From Pyronema omphalodes (taxonomy: Eukaryota > Ascomycota > Pezizomycetes > Pezizales > Pyronemataceae), in assembly GCA_024516155.1 (NCBI GenBank), contig JAJJXM010000131.1, positions 1-48,531 of the forward strand: a stretch of 48,531 nt of DNA. Direction: 5' to 3'. The notes beneath the pieces were generated by a model. That model was not told where the DNA came from. It searched no databases and saw only the letters and a program-made list of their open reading frames with translations. Positions 20,798-34,661 of the stretch are shown piece by piece. Every line of letters begins with the position of its first letter. The first letter of the stretch is position 1. Position numbers and translations under genes: made by a program.

Positions 20798-23700
20798 TTG
20801 CAAACACAAAATCTGTTCAAAAATGAAAGAATTACATTGCGGGCTGAATGAGAAAGATGAATAAGAAATTAAGCTTGATATTAAATCAAAACGTTACATG
20901 TTTGGATCAAATGTCATTTGCACGTAGCAACAATTGAATGCAGAAGGGACACTGCCACAGCAAGCGAGAGTGCTCTGACTAGACACGCAAGCGAGAGTCA
21001 CAGCGAGCGAGAGTGGTCTGTCTAGTCACAGCGAGCAACAGTCTGCACACAACAGATTATTTGTATTCAAAATTCATTATTAATATCTAAAGTTTTCATT
21101 ATTCTTGTATGTGTATTCCGGTTGGAAATTTATACATCTTTTGAATTCATTCATGACATACCCGAGTGACAGCGCATGACTAGTACACGCATGCTCATGG
21201 ACGCCCTCTGCCTCGACGCTCTCTGCCTCGACGCTCTCTGCCTCGACTCCCTCTGCCTCGTCGACCCTCTACCCAGTCGACTCTCTGCCTCATTGAGCTC
21301 CTCACTTACCTCGACCCTACCCAGCCCAGTCGCCCCGGGAGTTCTATCCGGGGTACCGCTTGACAGCGACAGGGATGAATCACTAGGCTACTAGTGCACA
21401 GTGTCATGCTCCATCATGCAATCTCCACCATGCCGTGTGGGATGGGAGGAGTCGAGCACGGCGAGTGGGGGAGGGGCTGCGAGCACACAAGCAAGCTGGG
21501 TTCGAGCACAAGGCAAGTTGGGCTCACCAGGATCGGAATTTGTGATTTAGATATGTATTGTAGATGTAGTTTTTGTATATTCATTGTGGATATATTTGTA
21601 TATACTCACTACTAGGTGCAGTGAGGACATGTGCTGCAGGGAATCAAAGCAATGACATCTCCGAGATACCCGGGTGTATTGACAGGGAAGAGAAAAAGTA
21701 ACGGAATTCTTATTGATGTATGTATTTACAGAAAGTAACGGAATGCTTATTGATATATGTATTTACAGAAAGTAACGGCATTTTCCATTGATGTATGTAT
21801 TTGCAGCTGGTGGGCTCTCCCTCTCCAACTGGTTTAGACTGGTCCGCACAGGGATCGTGGTTACTCGGGTGCTTGTGCAGGGTGCCTGTCATCCATGGAG
21901 ATGTCACGGTTCCCGATTCCGACAAGATGAGAGACAAAAATGCACAGTGCTACTCACCACACAGTCAAATAAACAAATAAATCCTTTAATTTTTGTCTAT
22001 CGCTACACGGGTAGCATGCAGGTCACCATGTGGCTGACGATAGACAGGTTGTATTAGTAGAAAGATCGAAGAATGATGGCAACAGGAATACATACGCTCT
22101 CAAAGAGGACTACAGAAAAGGAAAGGAAATGAGTGATGGGATCATATAATGAAAAGATGAGTCGGTGTGATAAAGTATGAAGCTGAGAGATTTAGAAAAG
22201 AACGGAAGTTGGTAAAGGGATCATGCAGATCAAGAAAGGGAAATGAAAAGAAAACGCACCTTTCATTAAGTATGGGCAGGTATAAGAGGTGAGTCCGTGA
22301 ATACAAGAACAGTTAGTAAAAGTATCAGGAGAGAGGAGTAAGAGGGAATCCAAGTAACAAAAAGAAGAGATGCAGGGCGGAATTCGAAGGAAGAGAAGAC
22401 ATGCACGATTGAAGCGGAGTCAGCAACAAAAAGAAGAGACGGGGGGCGTAGAAGGTATGAAAGACCGACGTATTCTTTTGAAGCTGGGTATTAGAAAAGC
22501 AGAACGAAAATAAGATATAAGTTTATCTGGGCTTTACGGAAGATTCGGTCTTCTCCCAGATTCCCAGTTGGTGGGGATACTCTAATCGAGTGTTTGATAA
22601 GAATAAGGAGTAAAATAAGTGCCCAGCAAATAAATGCGAGGAGAAAACAAAAAACAAAGATCCGCAAAATATGGTAAAATATTTCGAATATATGTCAAAA
22701 AATATTATATCATACAACGCCGACACAGAAAGAAAGGAAAGGAGACAAGGGGGTGGAAGGGCTGTTTATATAGCTGATTGTATGTCCGGAAGCAGGCGTC
22801 TGAAGGACATCACATGATGTGTAGAGATGCTACATTTTACGTCCTGCTGGCAACCAGGCGTCAGATCAGGGAATGAAAAGAGCTGGATAATGAGAACAAA
22901 CGGCAAAAGAAGCAGAACAAGTACATTGTCGCAATTGGTGGCACCCTGCCAGGCCTAAAACTTGCTCATGTTTATCACTCGATCTGAATGGCCTTCTTGG
23001 AAGATAGTACTGGATGCATAGAGATGCCACATTGTGAGTCATGCTGCCAAATGGGCCTCGGATGAAGGAATGACAAGAGGTGGAAAACAAGAAAAAACAG
23101 CTCAAGCAATAAAACAAGGAAAAACAGCATGAGCAACAAAACAAGGAAAAACAGCTCAAGCAACAAAACAAGAATGTTTTCGCAATTGCTGGCACTCTGT
23201 GAGATCTGGAACTTGCTCATGTCTGTCACTCGATCTGAATGGCTTTCTATGAGGCCTGGAACTGGGTCATTGTTCACCACGAAGCTAGAATGGCCATCCG
23301 CCCTTGGCCACAATCAGAGTAGACAATAGTTACCCTCTCTTAAGTTTGCGTCCATGTTTTTCTGCTTGGAACAGCTACTTTCCCTCGCCAATAATCACCA
23401 CGCTCTACACCCACATTCAGTGCACCCACTTGCATCGAACAAGACATTATCTTTGATGTTTAAATAGAAAAGTTGCAACATGAAATGACAATTAATTTGC
23501 GAGTTTTGTTCGTCCGTTTGAACGATACTTTATTCGGGAGTGTTTATTCATTTATCTCAGTCAGACATCATTTCCGAGTGACAGCACCTGAATACACGGG
23601 TGACAGTTCCGAGTGACGGGGCATGACTACTCCACGCAGGCTAACCGACCCGAGGGCACAGTGGCGAGTGGGCATACTTGCTGCAACCACCGGCGAGTAG

Positions 23701-24263
23701 GCATATTTTCACTGCACAAACACAACGAATTATGTATAGTGAGCTAATTAAAACAGGAAAATTCATAAATCAAAACAAAAGAATTTACAAACATATAATT
23801 AAAACACAAAAAGTTACATAAAACGTTCCTTCGCAAGTAGCCACAACTGAATACAAAAGAGACACACCTACGGTGTTGCCACAGCGAGCGAGAGTACTCT
23901 GACAGCTGCTAGTCACAGCAAGCGAGAGTGGTCTTGCAAGACCCGTTTGGACGTGATTGATTGCAGACACAAAAAATATTCAAAAATGCAAGCATTACAA
24001 TGCGCGCTGAATGAAAAAGATGCACGAAGAATTATGCTTGATATTAAATCAATTAGACTTCATACAAAAGGGACACACCTACGGTGTTGCCATAGCAACG
24101 GAGAGTGCTCTCACGGCAATGTAGTCTAGTCATAGTGAGCGAGAGTGCTCTCCCTGCTATGTAGTGACAGTCTATTCAGGCAAGCGAGACTGGTCTACGT
24201 ACACCGACGGTGTTGTCACAGCAGACGAGAGTGTTCCTACAAGACACATTCTCACGTGATTTA
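20798..24263 (+). repeat. Satellite unit copy 7 (3,466 bp)
   Basis: Same length and the same open-frame layout as its neighbours; no variant seen. Confidence 0.98.
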
Positions 24264-27200
24264 TTGCAAACACAAAATCTGTTCAAAAATGAAAGAATTA
24301 CATTGCGGGCTGAATGAGAAAGATGAATAAGAAATTAAGCTTGATATTAAATCAAAACGTTACATGTTTGGATCAAATGTCATTTGCACGTAGCAACAAT
24401 TGAATGCAGAAGGGACACTGCCACAGCAAGCGAGAGTGCTCTGACTAGACACGCAAGCGAGAGTCACAGCGAGCGAGAGTGGTCTGTCTAGTCACAGCGA
24501 GCAACAGTCTGCACACAACAGATTATTTGTATTCAAAATTCATTATTAATATCTAAAGTTTTCATTATTCTTGTATGTGTATTCCGGTTGGAAATTTATA
24601 CATCTTTTGAATTCATTCATGACATACCCGAGTGACAGCGCATGACTAGTACACGCATGCTCATGGACGCCCTCTGCCTCGACGCTCTCTGCCTCGACGC
24701 TCTCTGCCTCGACTCCCTCTGCCTCGTCGACCCTCTACCCAGTCGACTCTCTGCCTCATTGAGCTCCTCACTTACCTCGACCCTACCCAGCCCAGTCGCC
24801 CCGGGAGTTCTATCCGGGGTACCGCTTGACAGCGACAGGGATGAATCACTAGGCTACTAGTGCACAGTGTCATGCTCCATCATGCAATCTCCACCATGCC
24901 GTGTGGGATGGGAGGAGTCGAGCACGGCGAGTGGGGGAGGGGCTGCGAGCACACAAGCAAGCTGGGTTCGAGCACAAGGCAAGTTGGGCTCACCAGGATC
25001 GGAATTTGTGATTTAGATATGTATTGTAGATGTAGTTTTTGTATATTCATTGTGGATATATTTGTATATACTCACTACTAGGTGCAGTGAGGACATGTGC
25101 TGCAGGGAATCAAAGCAATGACATCTCCGAGATACCCGGGTGTATTGACAGGGAAGAGAAAAAGTAACGGAATTCTTATTGATGTATGTATTTACAGAAA
25201 GTAACGGAATGCTTATTGATATATGTATTTACAGAAAGTAACGGCATTTTCCATTGATGTATGTATTTGCAGCTGGTGGGCTCTCCCTCTCCAACTGGTT
25301 TAGACTGGTCCGCACAGGGATCGTGGTTACTCGGGTGCTTGTGCAGGGTGCCTGTCATCCATGGAGATGTCACGGTTCCCGATTCCGACAAGATGAGAGA
25401 CAAAAATGCACAGTGCTACTCACCACACAGTCAAATAAACAAATAAATCCTTTAATTTTTGTCTATCGCTACACGGGTAGCATGCAGGTCACCATGTGGC
25501 TGACGATAGACAGGTTGTATTAGTAGAAAGATCGAAGAATGATGGCAACAGGAATACATACGCTCTCAAAGAGGACTACAGAAAAGGAAAGGAAATGAGT
25601 GATGGGATCATATAATGAAAAGATGAGTCGGTGTGATAAAGTATGAAGCTGAGAGATTTAGAAAAGAACGGAAGTTGGTAAAGGGATCATGCAGATCAAG
25701 AAAGGGAAATGAAAAGAAAACGCACCTTTCATTAAGTATGGGCAGGTATAAGAGGTGAGTCCGTGAATACAAGAACAGTTAGTAAAAGTATCAGGAGAGA
25801 GGAGTAAGAGGGAATCCAAGTAACAAAAAGAAGAGATGCAGGGCGGAATTCGAAGGAAGAGAAGACATGCACGATTGAAGCGGAGTCAGCAACAAAAAGA
25901 AGAGACGGGGGGCGTAGAAGGTATGAAAGACCGACGTATTCTTTTGAAGCTGGGTATTAGAAAAGCAGAACGAAAATAAGATATAAGTTTATCTGGGCTT
26001 TACGGAAGATTCGGTCTTCTCCCAGATTCCCAGTTGGTGGGGATACTCTAATCGAGTGTTTGATAAGAATAAGGAGTAAAATAAGTGCCCAGCAAATAAA
26101 TGCGAGGAGAAAACAAAAAACAAAGATCCGCAAAATATGGTAAAATATTTCGAATATATGTCAAAAAATATTATATCATACAACGCCGACACAGAAAGAA
26201 AGGAAAGGAGACAAGGGGGTGGAAGGGCTGTTTATATAGCTGATTGTATGTCCGGAAGCAGGCGTCTGAAGGACATCACATGATGTGTAGAGATGCTACA
26301 TTTTACGTCCTGCTGGCAACCAGGCGTCAGATCAGGGAATGAAAAGAGCTGGATAATGAGAACAAACGGCAAAAGAAGCAGAACAAGTACATTGTCGCAA
26401 TTGGTGGCACCCTGCCAGGCCTAAAACTTGCTCATGTTTATCACTCGATCTGAATGGCCTTCTTGGAAGATAGTACTGGATGCATAGAGATGCCACATTG
26501 TGAGTCATGCTGCCAAATGGGCCTCGGATGAAGGAATGACAAGAGGTGGAAAACAAGAAAAAACAGCTCAAGCAATAAAACAAGGAAAAACAGCATGAGC
26601 AACAAAACAAGGAAAAACAGCTCAAGCAACAAAACAAGAATGTTTTCGCAATTGCTGGCACTCTGTGAGATCTGGAACTTGCTCATGTCTGTCACTCGAT
26701 CTGAATGGCTTTCTATGAGGCCTGGAACTGGGTCATTGTTCACCACGAAGCTAGAATGGCCATCCGCCCTTGGCCACAATCAGAGTAGACAATAGTTACC
26801 CTCTCTTAAGTTTGCGTCCATGTTTTTCTGCTTGGAACAGCTACTTTCCCTCGCCAATAATCACCACGCTCTACACCCACATTCAGTGCACCCACTTGCA
26901 TCGAACAAGACATTATCTTTGATGTTTAAATAGAAAAGTTGCAACATGAAATGACAATTAATTTGCGAGTTTTGTTCGTCCGTTTGAACGATACTTTATT
27001 CGGGAGTGTTTATTCATTTATCTCAGTCAGACATCATTTCCGAGTGACAGCACCTGAATACACGGGTGACAGTTCCGAGTGACGGGGCATGACTACTCCA
27101 CGCAGGCTAACCGACCCGAGGGCACAGTGGCGAGTGGGCATACTTGCTGCAACCACCGGCGAGTAGGCATATTTTCACTGCACAAACACAACGAATTATG

Positions 27201-27729
27201 TATAGTGAGCTAATTAAAACAGGAAAATTCATAAATCAAAACAAAAGAATTTACAAACATATAATTAAAACACAAAAAGTTACATAAAACGTTCCTTCGC
27301 AAGTAGCCACAACTGAATACAAAAGAGACACACCTACGGTGTTGCCACAGCGAGCGAGAGTACTCTGACAGCTGCTAGTCACAGCAAGCGAGAGTGGTCT
27401 TGCAAGACCCGTTTGGACGTGATTGATTGCAGACACAAAAAATATTCAAAAATGCAAGCATTACAATGCGCGCTGAATGAAAAAGATGCACGAAGAATTA
27501 TGCTTGATATTAAATCAATTAGACTTCATACAAAAGGGACACACCTACGGTGTTGCCATAGCAACGGAGAGTGCTCTCACGGCAATGTAGTCTAGTCATA
27601 GTGAGCGAGAGTGCTCTCCCTGCTATGTAGTGACAGTCTATTCAGGCAAGCGAGACTGGTCTACGTACACCGACGGTGTTGTCACAGCAGACGAGAGTGT
27701 TCCTACAAGACACATTCTCACGTGATTTA
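24264..27729 (+). repeat. Satellite unit copy 8 (3,466 bp)
   Basis: Same length and the same open-frame layout as its neighbours; no variant seen. Confidence 0.98.
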
Positions 27730-30700
27730 TTGCAAACACAAAATCTGTTCAAAAATGAAAGAATTACATTGCGGGCTGAATGAGAAAGATGAATAAGAAA
27801 TTAAGCTTGATATTAAATCAAAACGTTACATGTTTGGATCAAATGTCATTTGCACGTAGCAACAATTGAATGCAGAAGGGACACTGCCACAGCAAGCGAG
27901 AGTGCTCTGACTAGACACGCAAGCGAGAGTCACAGCGAGCGAGAGTGGTCTGTCTAGTCACAGCGAGCAACAGTCTGCACACAACAGATTATTTGTATTC
28001 AAAATTCATTATTAATATCTAAAGTTTTCATTATTCTTGTATGTGTATTCCGGTTGGAAATTTATACATCTTTTGAATTCATTCATGACATACCCGAGTG
28101 ACAGCGCATGACTAGTACACGCATGCTCATGGACGCCCTCTGCCTCGACGCTCTCTGCCTCGACGCTCTCTGCCTCGACTCCCTCTGCCTCGTCGACCCT
28201 CTACCCAGTCGACTCTCTGCCTCATTGAGCTCCTCACTTACCTCGACCCTACCCAGCCCAGTCGCCCCGGGAGTTCTATCCGGGGTACCGCTTGACAGCG
28301 ACAGGGATGAATCACTAGGCTACTAGTGCACAGTGTCATGCTCCATCATGCAATCTCCACCATGCCGTGTGGGATGGGAGGAGTCGAGCACGGCGAGTGG
28401 GGGAGGGGCTGCGAGCACACAAGCAAGCTGGGTTCGAGCACAAGGCAAGTTGGGCTCACCAGGATCGGAATTTGTGATTTAGATATGTATTGTAGATGTA
28501 GTTTTTGTATATTCATTGTGGATATATTTGTATATACTCACTACTAGGTGCAGTGAGGACATGTGCTGCAGGGAATCAAAGCAATGACATCTCCGAGATA
28601 CCCGGGTGTATTGACAGGGAAGAGAAAAAGTAACGGAATTCTTATTGATGTATGTATTTACAGAAAGTAACGGAATGCTTATTGATATATGTATTTACAG
28701 AAAGTAACGGCATTTTCCATTGATGTATGTATTTGCAGCTGGTGGGCTCTCCCTCTCCAACTGGTTTAGACTGGTCCGCACAGGGATCGTGGTTACTCGG
28801 GTGCTTGTGCAGGGTGCCTGTCATCCATGGAGATGTCACGGTTCCCGATTCCGACAAGATGAGAGACAAAAATGCACAGTGCTACTCACCACACAGTCAA
28901 ATAAACAAATAAATCCTTTAATTTTTGTCTATCGCTACACGGGTAGCATGCAGGTCACCATGTGGCTGACGATAGACAGGTTGTATTAGTAGAAAGATCG
29001 AAGAATGATGGCAACAGGAATACATACGCTCTCAAAGAGGACTACAGAAAAGGAAAGGAAATGAGTGATGGGATCATATAATGAAAAGATGAGTCGGTGT
29101 GATAAAGTATGAAGCTGAGAGATTTAGAAAAGAACGGAAGTTGGTAAAGGGATCATGCAGATCAAGAAAGGGAAATGAAAAGAAAACGCACCTTTCATTA
29201 AGTATGGGCAGGTATAAGAGGTGAGTCCGTGAATACAAGAACAGTTAGTAAAAGTATCAGGAGAGAGGAGTAAGAGGGAATCCAAGTAACAAAAAGAAGA
29301 GATGCAGGGCGGAATTCGAAGGAAGAGAAGACATGCACGATTGAAGCGGAGTCAGCAACAAAAAGAAGAGACGGGGGGCGTAGAAGGTATGAAAGACCGA
29401 CGTATTCTTTTGAAGCTGGGTATTAGAAAAGCAGAACGAAAATAAGATATAAGTTTATCTGGGCTTTACGGAAGATTCGGTCTTCTCCCAGATTCCCAGT
29501 TGGTGGGGATACTCTAATCGAGTGTTTGATAAGAATAAGGAGTAAAATAAGTGCCCAGCAAATAAATGCGAGGAGAAAACAAAAAACAAAGATCCGCAAA
29601 ATATGGTAAAATATTTCGAATATATGTCAAAAAATATTATATCATACAACGCCGACACAGAAAGAAAGGAAAGGAGACAAGGGGGTGGAAGGGCTGTTTA
29701 TATAGCTGATTGTATGTCCGGAAGCAGGCGTCTGAAGGACATCACATGATGTGTAGAGATGCTACATTTTACGTCCTGCTGGCAACCAGGCGTCAGATCA
29801 GGGAATGAAAAGAGCTGGATAATGAGAACAAACGGCAAAAGAAGCAGAACAAGTACATTGTCGCAATTGGTGGCACCCTGCCAGGCCTAAAACTTGCTCA
29901 TGTTTATCACTCGATCTGAATGGCCTTCTTGGAAGATAGTACTGGATGCATAGAGATGCCACATTGTGAGTCATGCTGCCAAATGGGCCTCGGATGAAGG
30001 AATGACAAGAGGTGGAAAACAAGAAAAAACAGCTCAAGCAATAAAACAAGGAAAAACAGCATGAGCAACAAAACAAGGAAAAACAGCTCAAGCAACAAAA
30101 CAAGAATGTTTTCGCAATTGCTGGCACTCTGTGAGATCTGGAACTTGCTCATGTCTGTCACTCGATCTGAATGGCTTTCTATGAGGCCTGGAACTGGGTC
30201 ATTGTTCACCACGAAGCTAGAATGGCCATCCGCCCTTGGCCACAATCAGAGTAGACAATAGTTACCCTCTCTTAAGTTTGCGTCCATGTTTTTCTGCTTG
30301 GAACAGCTACTTTCCCTCGCCAATAATCACCACGCTCTACACCCACATTCAGTGCACCCACTTGCATCGAACAAGACATTATCTTTGATGTTTAAATAGA
30401 AAAGTTGCAACATGAAATGACAATTAATTTGCGAGTTTTGTTCGTCCGTTTGAACGATACTTTATTCGGGAGTGTTTATTCATTTATCTCAGTCAGACAT
30501 CATTTCCGAGTGACAGCACCTGAATACACGGGTGACAGTTCCGAGTGACGGGGCATGACTACTCCACGCAGGCTAACCGACCCGAGGGCACAGTGGCGAG
30601 TGGGCATACTTGCTGCAACCACCGGCGAGTAGGCATATTTTCACTGCACAAACACAACGAATTATGTATAGTGAGCTAATTAAAACAGGAAAATTCATAA

Positions 30701-31195
30701 ATCAAAACAAAAGAATTTACAAACATATAATTAAAACACAAAAAGTTACATAAAACGTTCCTTCGCAAGTAGCCACAACTGAATACAAAAGAGACACACC
30801 TACGGTGTTGCCACAGCGAGCGAGAGTACTCTGACAGCTGCTAGTCACAGCAAGCGAGAGTGGTCTTGCAAGACCCGTTTGGACGTGATTGATTGCAGAC
30901 ACAAAAAATATTCAAAAATGCAAGCATTACAATGCGCGCTGAATGAAAAAGATGCACGAAGAATTATGCTTGATATTAAATCAATTAGACTTCATACAAA
31001 AGGGACACACCTACGGTGTTGCCATAGCAACGGAGAGTGCTCTCACGGCAATGTAGTCTAGTCATAGTGAGCGAGAGTGCTCTCCCTGCTATGTAGTGAC
31101 AGTCTATTCAGGCAAGCGAGACTGGTCTACGTACACCGACGGTGTTGTCACAGCAGACGAGAGTGTTCCTACAAGACACATTCTCACGTGATTTA
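27730..31195 (+). repeat. Satellite unit copy 9 (3,466 bp)
   Basis: Same length and the same open-frame layout as its neighbours; no variant seen. Confidence 0.98.
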
Positions 31196-34100
31196 TTGCA
31201 AACACAAAATCTGTTCAAAAATGAAAGAATTACATTGCGGGCTGAATGAGAAAGATGAATAAGAAATTAAGCTTGATATTAAATCAAAACGTTACATGTT
31301 TGGATCAAATGTCATTTGCACGTAGCAACAATTGAATGCAGAAGGGACACTGCCACAGCAAGCGAGAGTGCTCTGACTAGACACGCAAGCGAGAGTCACA
31401 GCGAGCGAGAGTGGTCTGTCTAGTCACAGCGAGCAACAGTCTGCACACAACAGATTATTTGTATTCAAAATTCATTATTAATATCTAAAGTTTTCATTAT
31501 TCTTGTATGTGTATTCCGGTTGGAAATTTATACATCTTTTGAATTCATTCATGACATACCCGAGTGACAGCGCATGACTAGTACACGCATGCTCATGGAC
31601 GCCCTCTGCCTCGACGCTCTCTGCCTCGACGCTCTCTGCCTCGACTCCCTCTGCCTCGTCGACCCTCTACCCAGTCGACTCTCTGCCTCATTGAGCTCCT
31701 CACTTACCTCGACCCTACCCAGCCCAGTCGCCCCGGGAGTTCTATCCGGGGTACCGCTTGACAGCGACAGGGATGAATCACTAGGCTACTAGTGCACAGT
31801 GTCATGCTCCATCATGCAATCTCCACCATGCCGTGTGGGATGGGAGGAGTCGAGCACGGCGAGTGGGGGAGGGGCTGCGAGCACACAAGCAAGCTGGGTT
31901 CGAGCACAAGGCAAGTTGGGCTCACCAGGATCGGAATTTGTGATTTAGATATGTATTGTAGATGTAGTTTTTGTATATTCATTGTGGATATATTTGTATA
32001 TACTCACTACTAGGTGCAGTGAGGACATGTGCTGCAGGGAATCAAAGCAATGACATCTCCGAGATACCCGGGTGTATTGACAGGGAAGAGAAAAAGTAAC
32101 GGAATTCTTATTGATGTATGTATTTACAGAAAGTAACGGAATGCTTATTGATATATGTATTTACAGAAAGTAACGGCATTTTCCATTGATGTATGTATTT
32201 GCAGCTGGTGGGCTCTCCCTCTCCAACTGGTTTAGACTGGTCCGCACAGGGATCGTGGTTACTCGGGTGCTTGTGCAGGGTGCCTGTCATCCATGGAGAT
32301 GTCACGGTTCCCGATTCCGACAAGATGAGAGACAAAAATGCACAGTGCTACTCACCACACAGTCAAATAAACAAATAAATCCTTTAATTTTTGTCTATCG
32401 CTACACGGGTAGCATGCAGGTCACCATGTGGCTGACGATAGACAGGTTGTATTAGTAGAAAGATCGAAGAATGATGGCAACAGGAATACATACGCTCTCA
32501 AAGAGGACTACAGAAAAGGAAAGGAAATGAGTGATGGGATCATATAATGAAAAGATGAGTCGGTGTGATAAAGTATGAAGCTGAGAGATTTAGAAAAGAA
32601 CGGAAGTTGGTAAAGGGATCATGCAGATCAAGAAAGGGAAATGAAAAGAAAACGCACCTTTCATTAAGTATGGGCAGGTATAAGAGGTGAGTCCGTGAAT
32701 ACAAGAACAGTTAGTAAAAGTATCAGGAGAGAGGAGTAAGAGGGAATCCAAGTAACAAAAAGAAGAGATGCAGGGCGGAATTCGAAGGAAGAGAAGACAT
32801 GCACGATTGAAGCGGAGTCAGCAACAAAAAGAAGAGACGGGGGGCGTAGAAGGTATGAAAGACCGACGTATTCTTTTGAAGCTGGGTATTAGAAAAGCAG
32901 AACGAAAATAAGATATAAGTTTATCTGGGCTTTACGGAAGATTCGGTCTTCTCCCAGATTCCCAGTTGGTGGGGATACTCTAATCGAGTGTTTGATAAGA
33001 ATAAGGAGTAAAATAAGTGCCCAGCAAATAAATGCGAGGAGAAAACAAAAAACAAAGATCCGCAAAATATGGTAAAATATTTCGAATATATGTCAAAAAA
33101 TATTATATCATACAACGCCGACACAGAAAGAAAGGAAAGGAGACAAGGGGGTGGAAGGGCTGTTTATATAGCTGATTGTATGTCCGGAAGCAGGCGTCTG
33201 AAGGACATCACATGATGTGTAGAGATGCTACATTTTACGTCCTGCTGGCAACCAGGCGTCAGATCAGGGAATGAAAAGAGCTGGATAATGAGAACAAACG
33301 GCAAAAGAAGCAGAACAAGTACATTGTCGCAATTGGTGGCACCCTGCCAGGCCTAAAACTTGCTCATGTTTATCACTCGATCTGAATGGCCTTCTTGGAA
33401 GATAGTACTGGATGCATAGAGATGCCACATTGTGAGTCATGCTGCCAAATGGGCCTCGGATGAAGGAATGACAAGAGGTGGAAAACAAGAAAAAACAGCT
33501 CAAGCAATAAAACAAGGAAAAACAGCATGAGCAACAAAACAAGGAAAAACAGCTCAAGCAACAAAACAAGAATGTTTTCGCAATTGCTGGCACTCTGTGA
33601 GATCTGGAACTTGCTCATGTCTGTCACTCGATCTGAATGGCTTTCTATGAGGCCTGGAACTGGGTCATTGTTCACCACGAAGCTAGAATGGCCATCCGCC
33701 CTTGGCCACAATCAGAGTAGACAATAGTTACCCTCTCTTAAGTTTGCGTCCATGTTTTTCTGCTTGGAACAGCTACTTTCCCTCGCCAATAATCACCACG
33801 CTCTACACCCACATTCAGTGCACCCACTTGCATCGAACAAGACATTATCTTTGATGTTTAAATAGAAAAGTTGCAACATGAAATGACAATTAATTTGCGA
33901 GTTTTGTTCGTCCGTTTGAACGATACTTTATTCGGGAGTGTTTATTCATTTATCTCAGTCAGACATCATTTCCGAGTGACAGCACCTGAATACACGGGTG
34001 ACAGTTCCGAGTGACGGGGCATGACTACTCCACGCAGGCTAACCGACCCGAGGGCACAGTGGCGAGTGGGCATACTTGCTGCAACCACCGGCGAGTAGGC

Positions 34101-34661
34101 ATATTTTCACTGCACAAACACAACGAATTATGTATAGTGAGCTAATTAAAACAGGAAAATTCATAAATCAAAACAAAAGAATTTACAAACATATAATTAA
34201 AACACAAAAAGTTACATAAAACGTTCCTTCGCAAGTAGCCACAACTGAATACAAAAGAGACACACCTACGGTGTTGCCACAGCGAGCGAGAGTACTCTGA
34301 CAGCTGCTAGTCACAGCAAGCGAGAGTGGTCTTGCAAGACCCGTTTGGACGTGATTGATTGCAGACACAAAAAATATTCAAAAATGCAAGCATTACAATG
34401 CGCGCTGAATGAAAAAGATGCACGAAGAATTATGCTTGATATTAAATCAATTAGACTTCATACAAAAGGGACACACCTACGGTGTTGCCATAGCAACGGA
34501 GAGTGCTCTCACGGCAATGTAGTCTAGTCATAGTGAGCGAGAGTGCTCTCCCTGCTATGTAGTGACAGTCTATTCAGGCAAGCGAGACTGGTCTACGTAC
34601 ACCGACGGTGTTGTCACAGCAGACGAGAGTGTTCCTACAAGACACATTCTCACGTGATTTA
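31196..34661 (+). repeat. Satellite unit copy 10 (3,466 bp)
   Basis: Same length and the same open-frame layout as its neighbours; no variant seen. Confidence 0.98.
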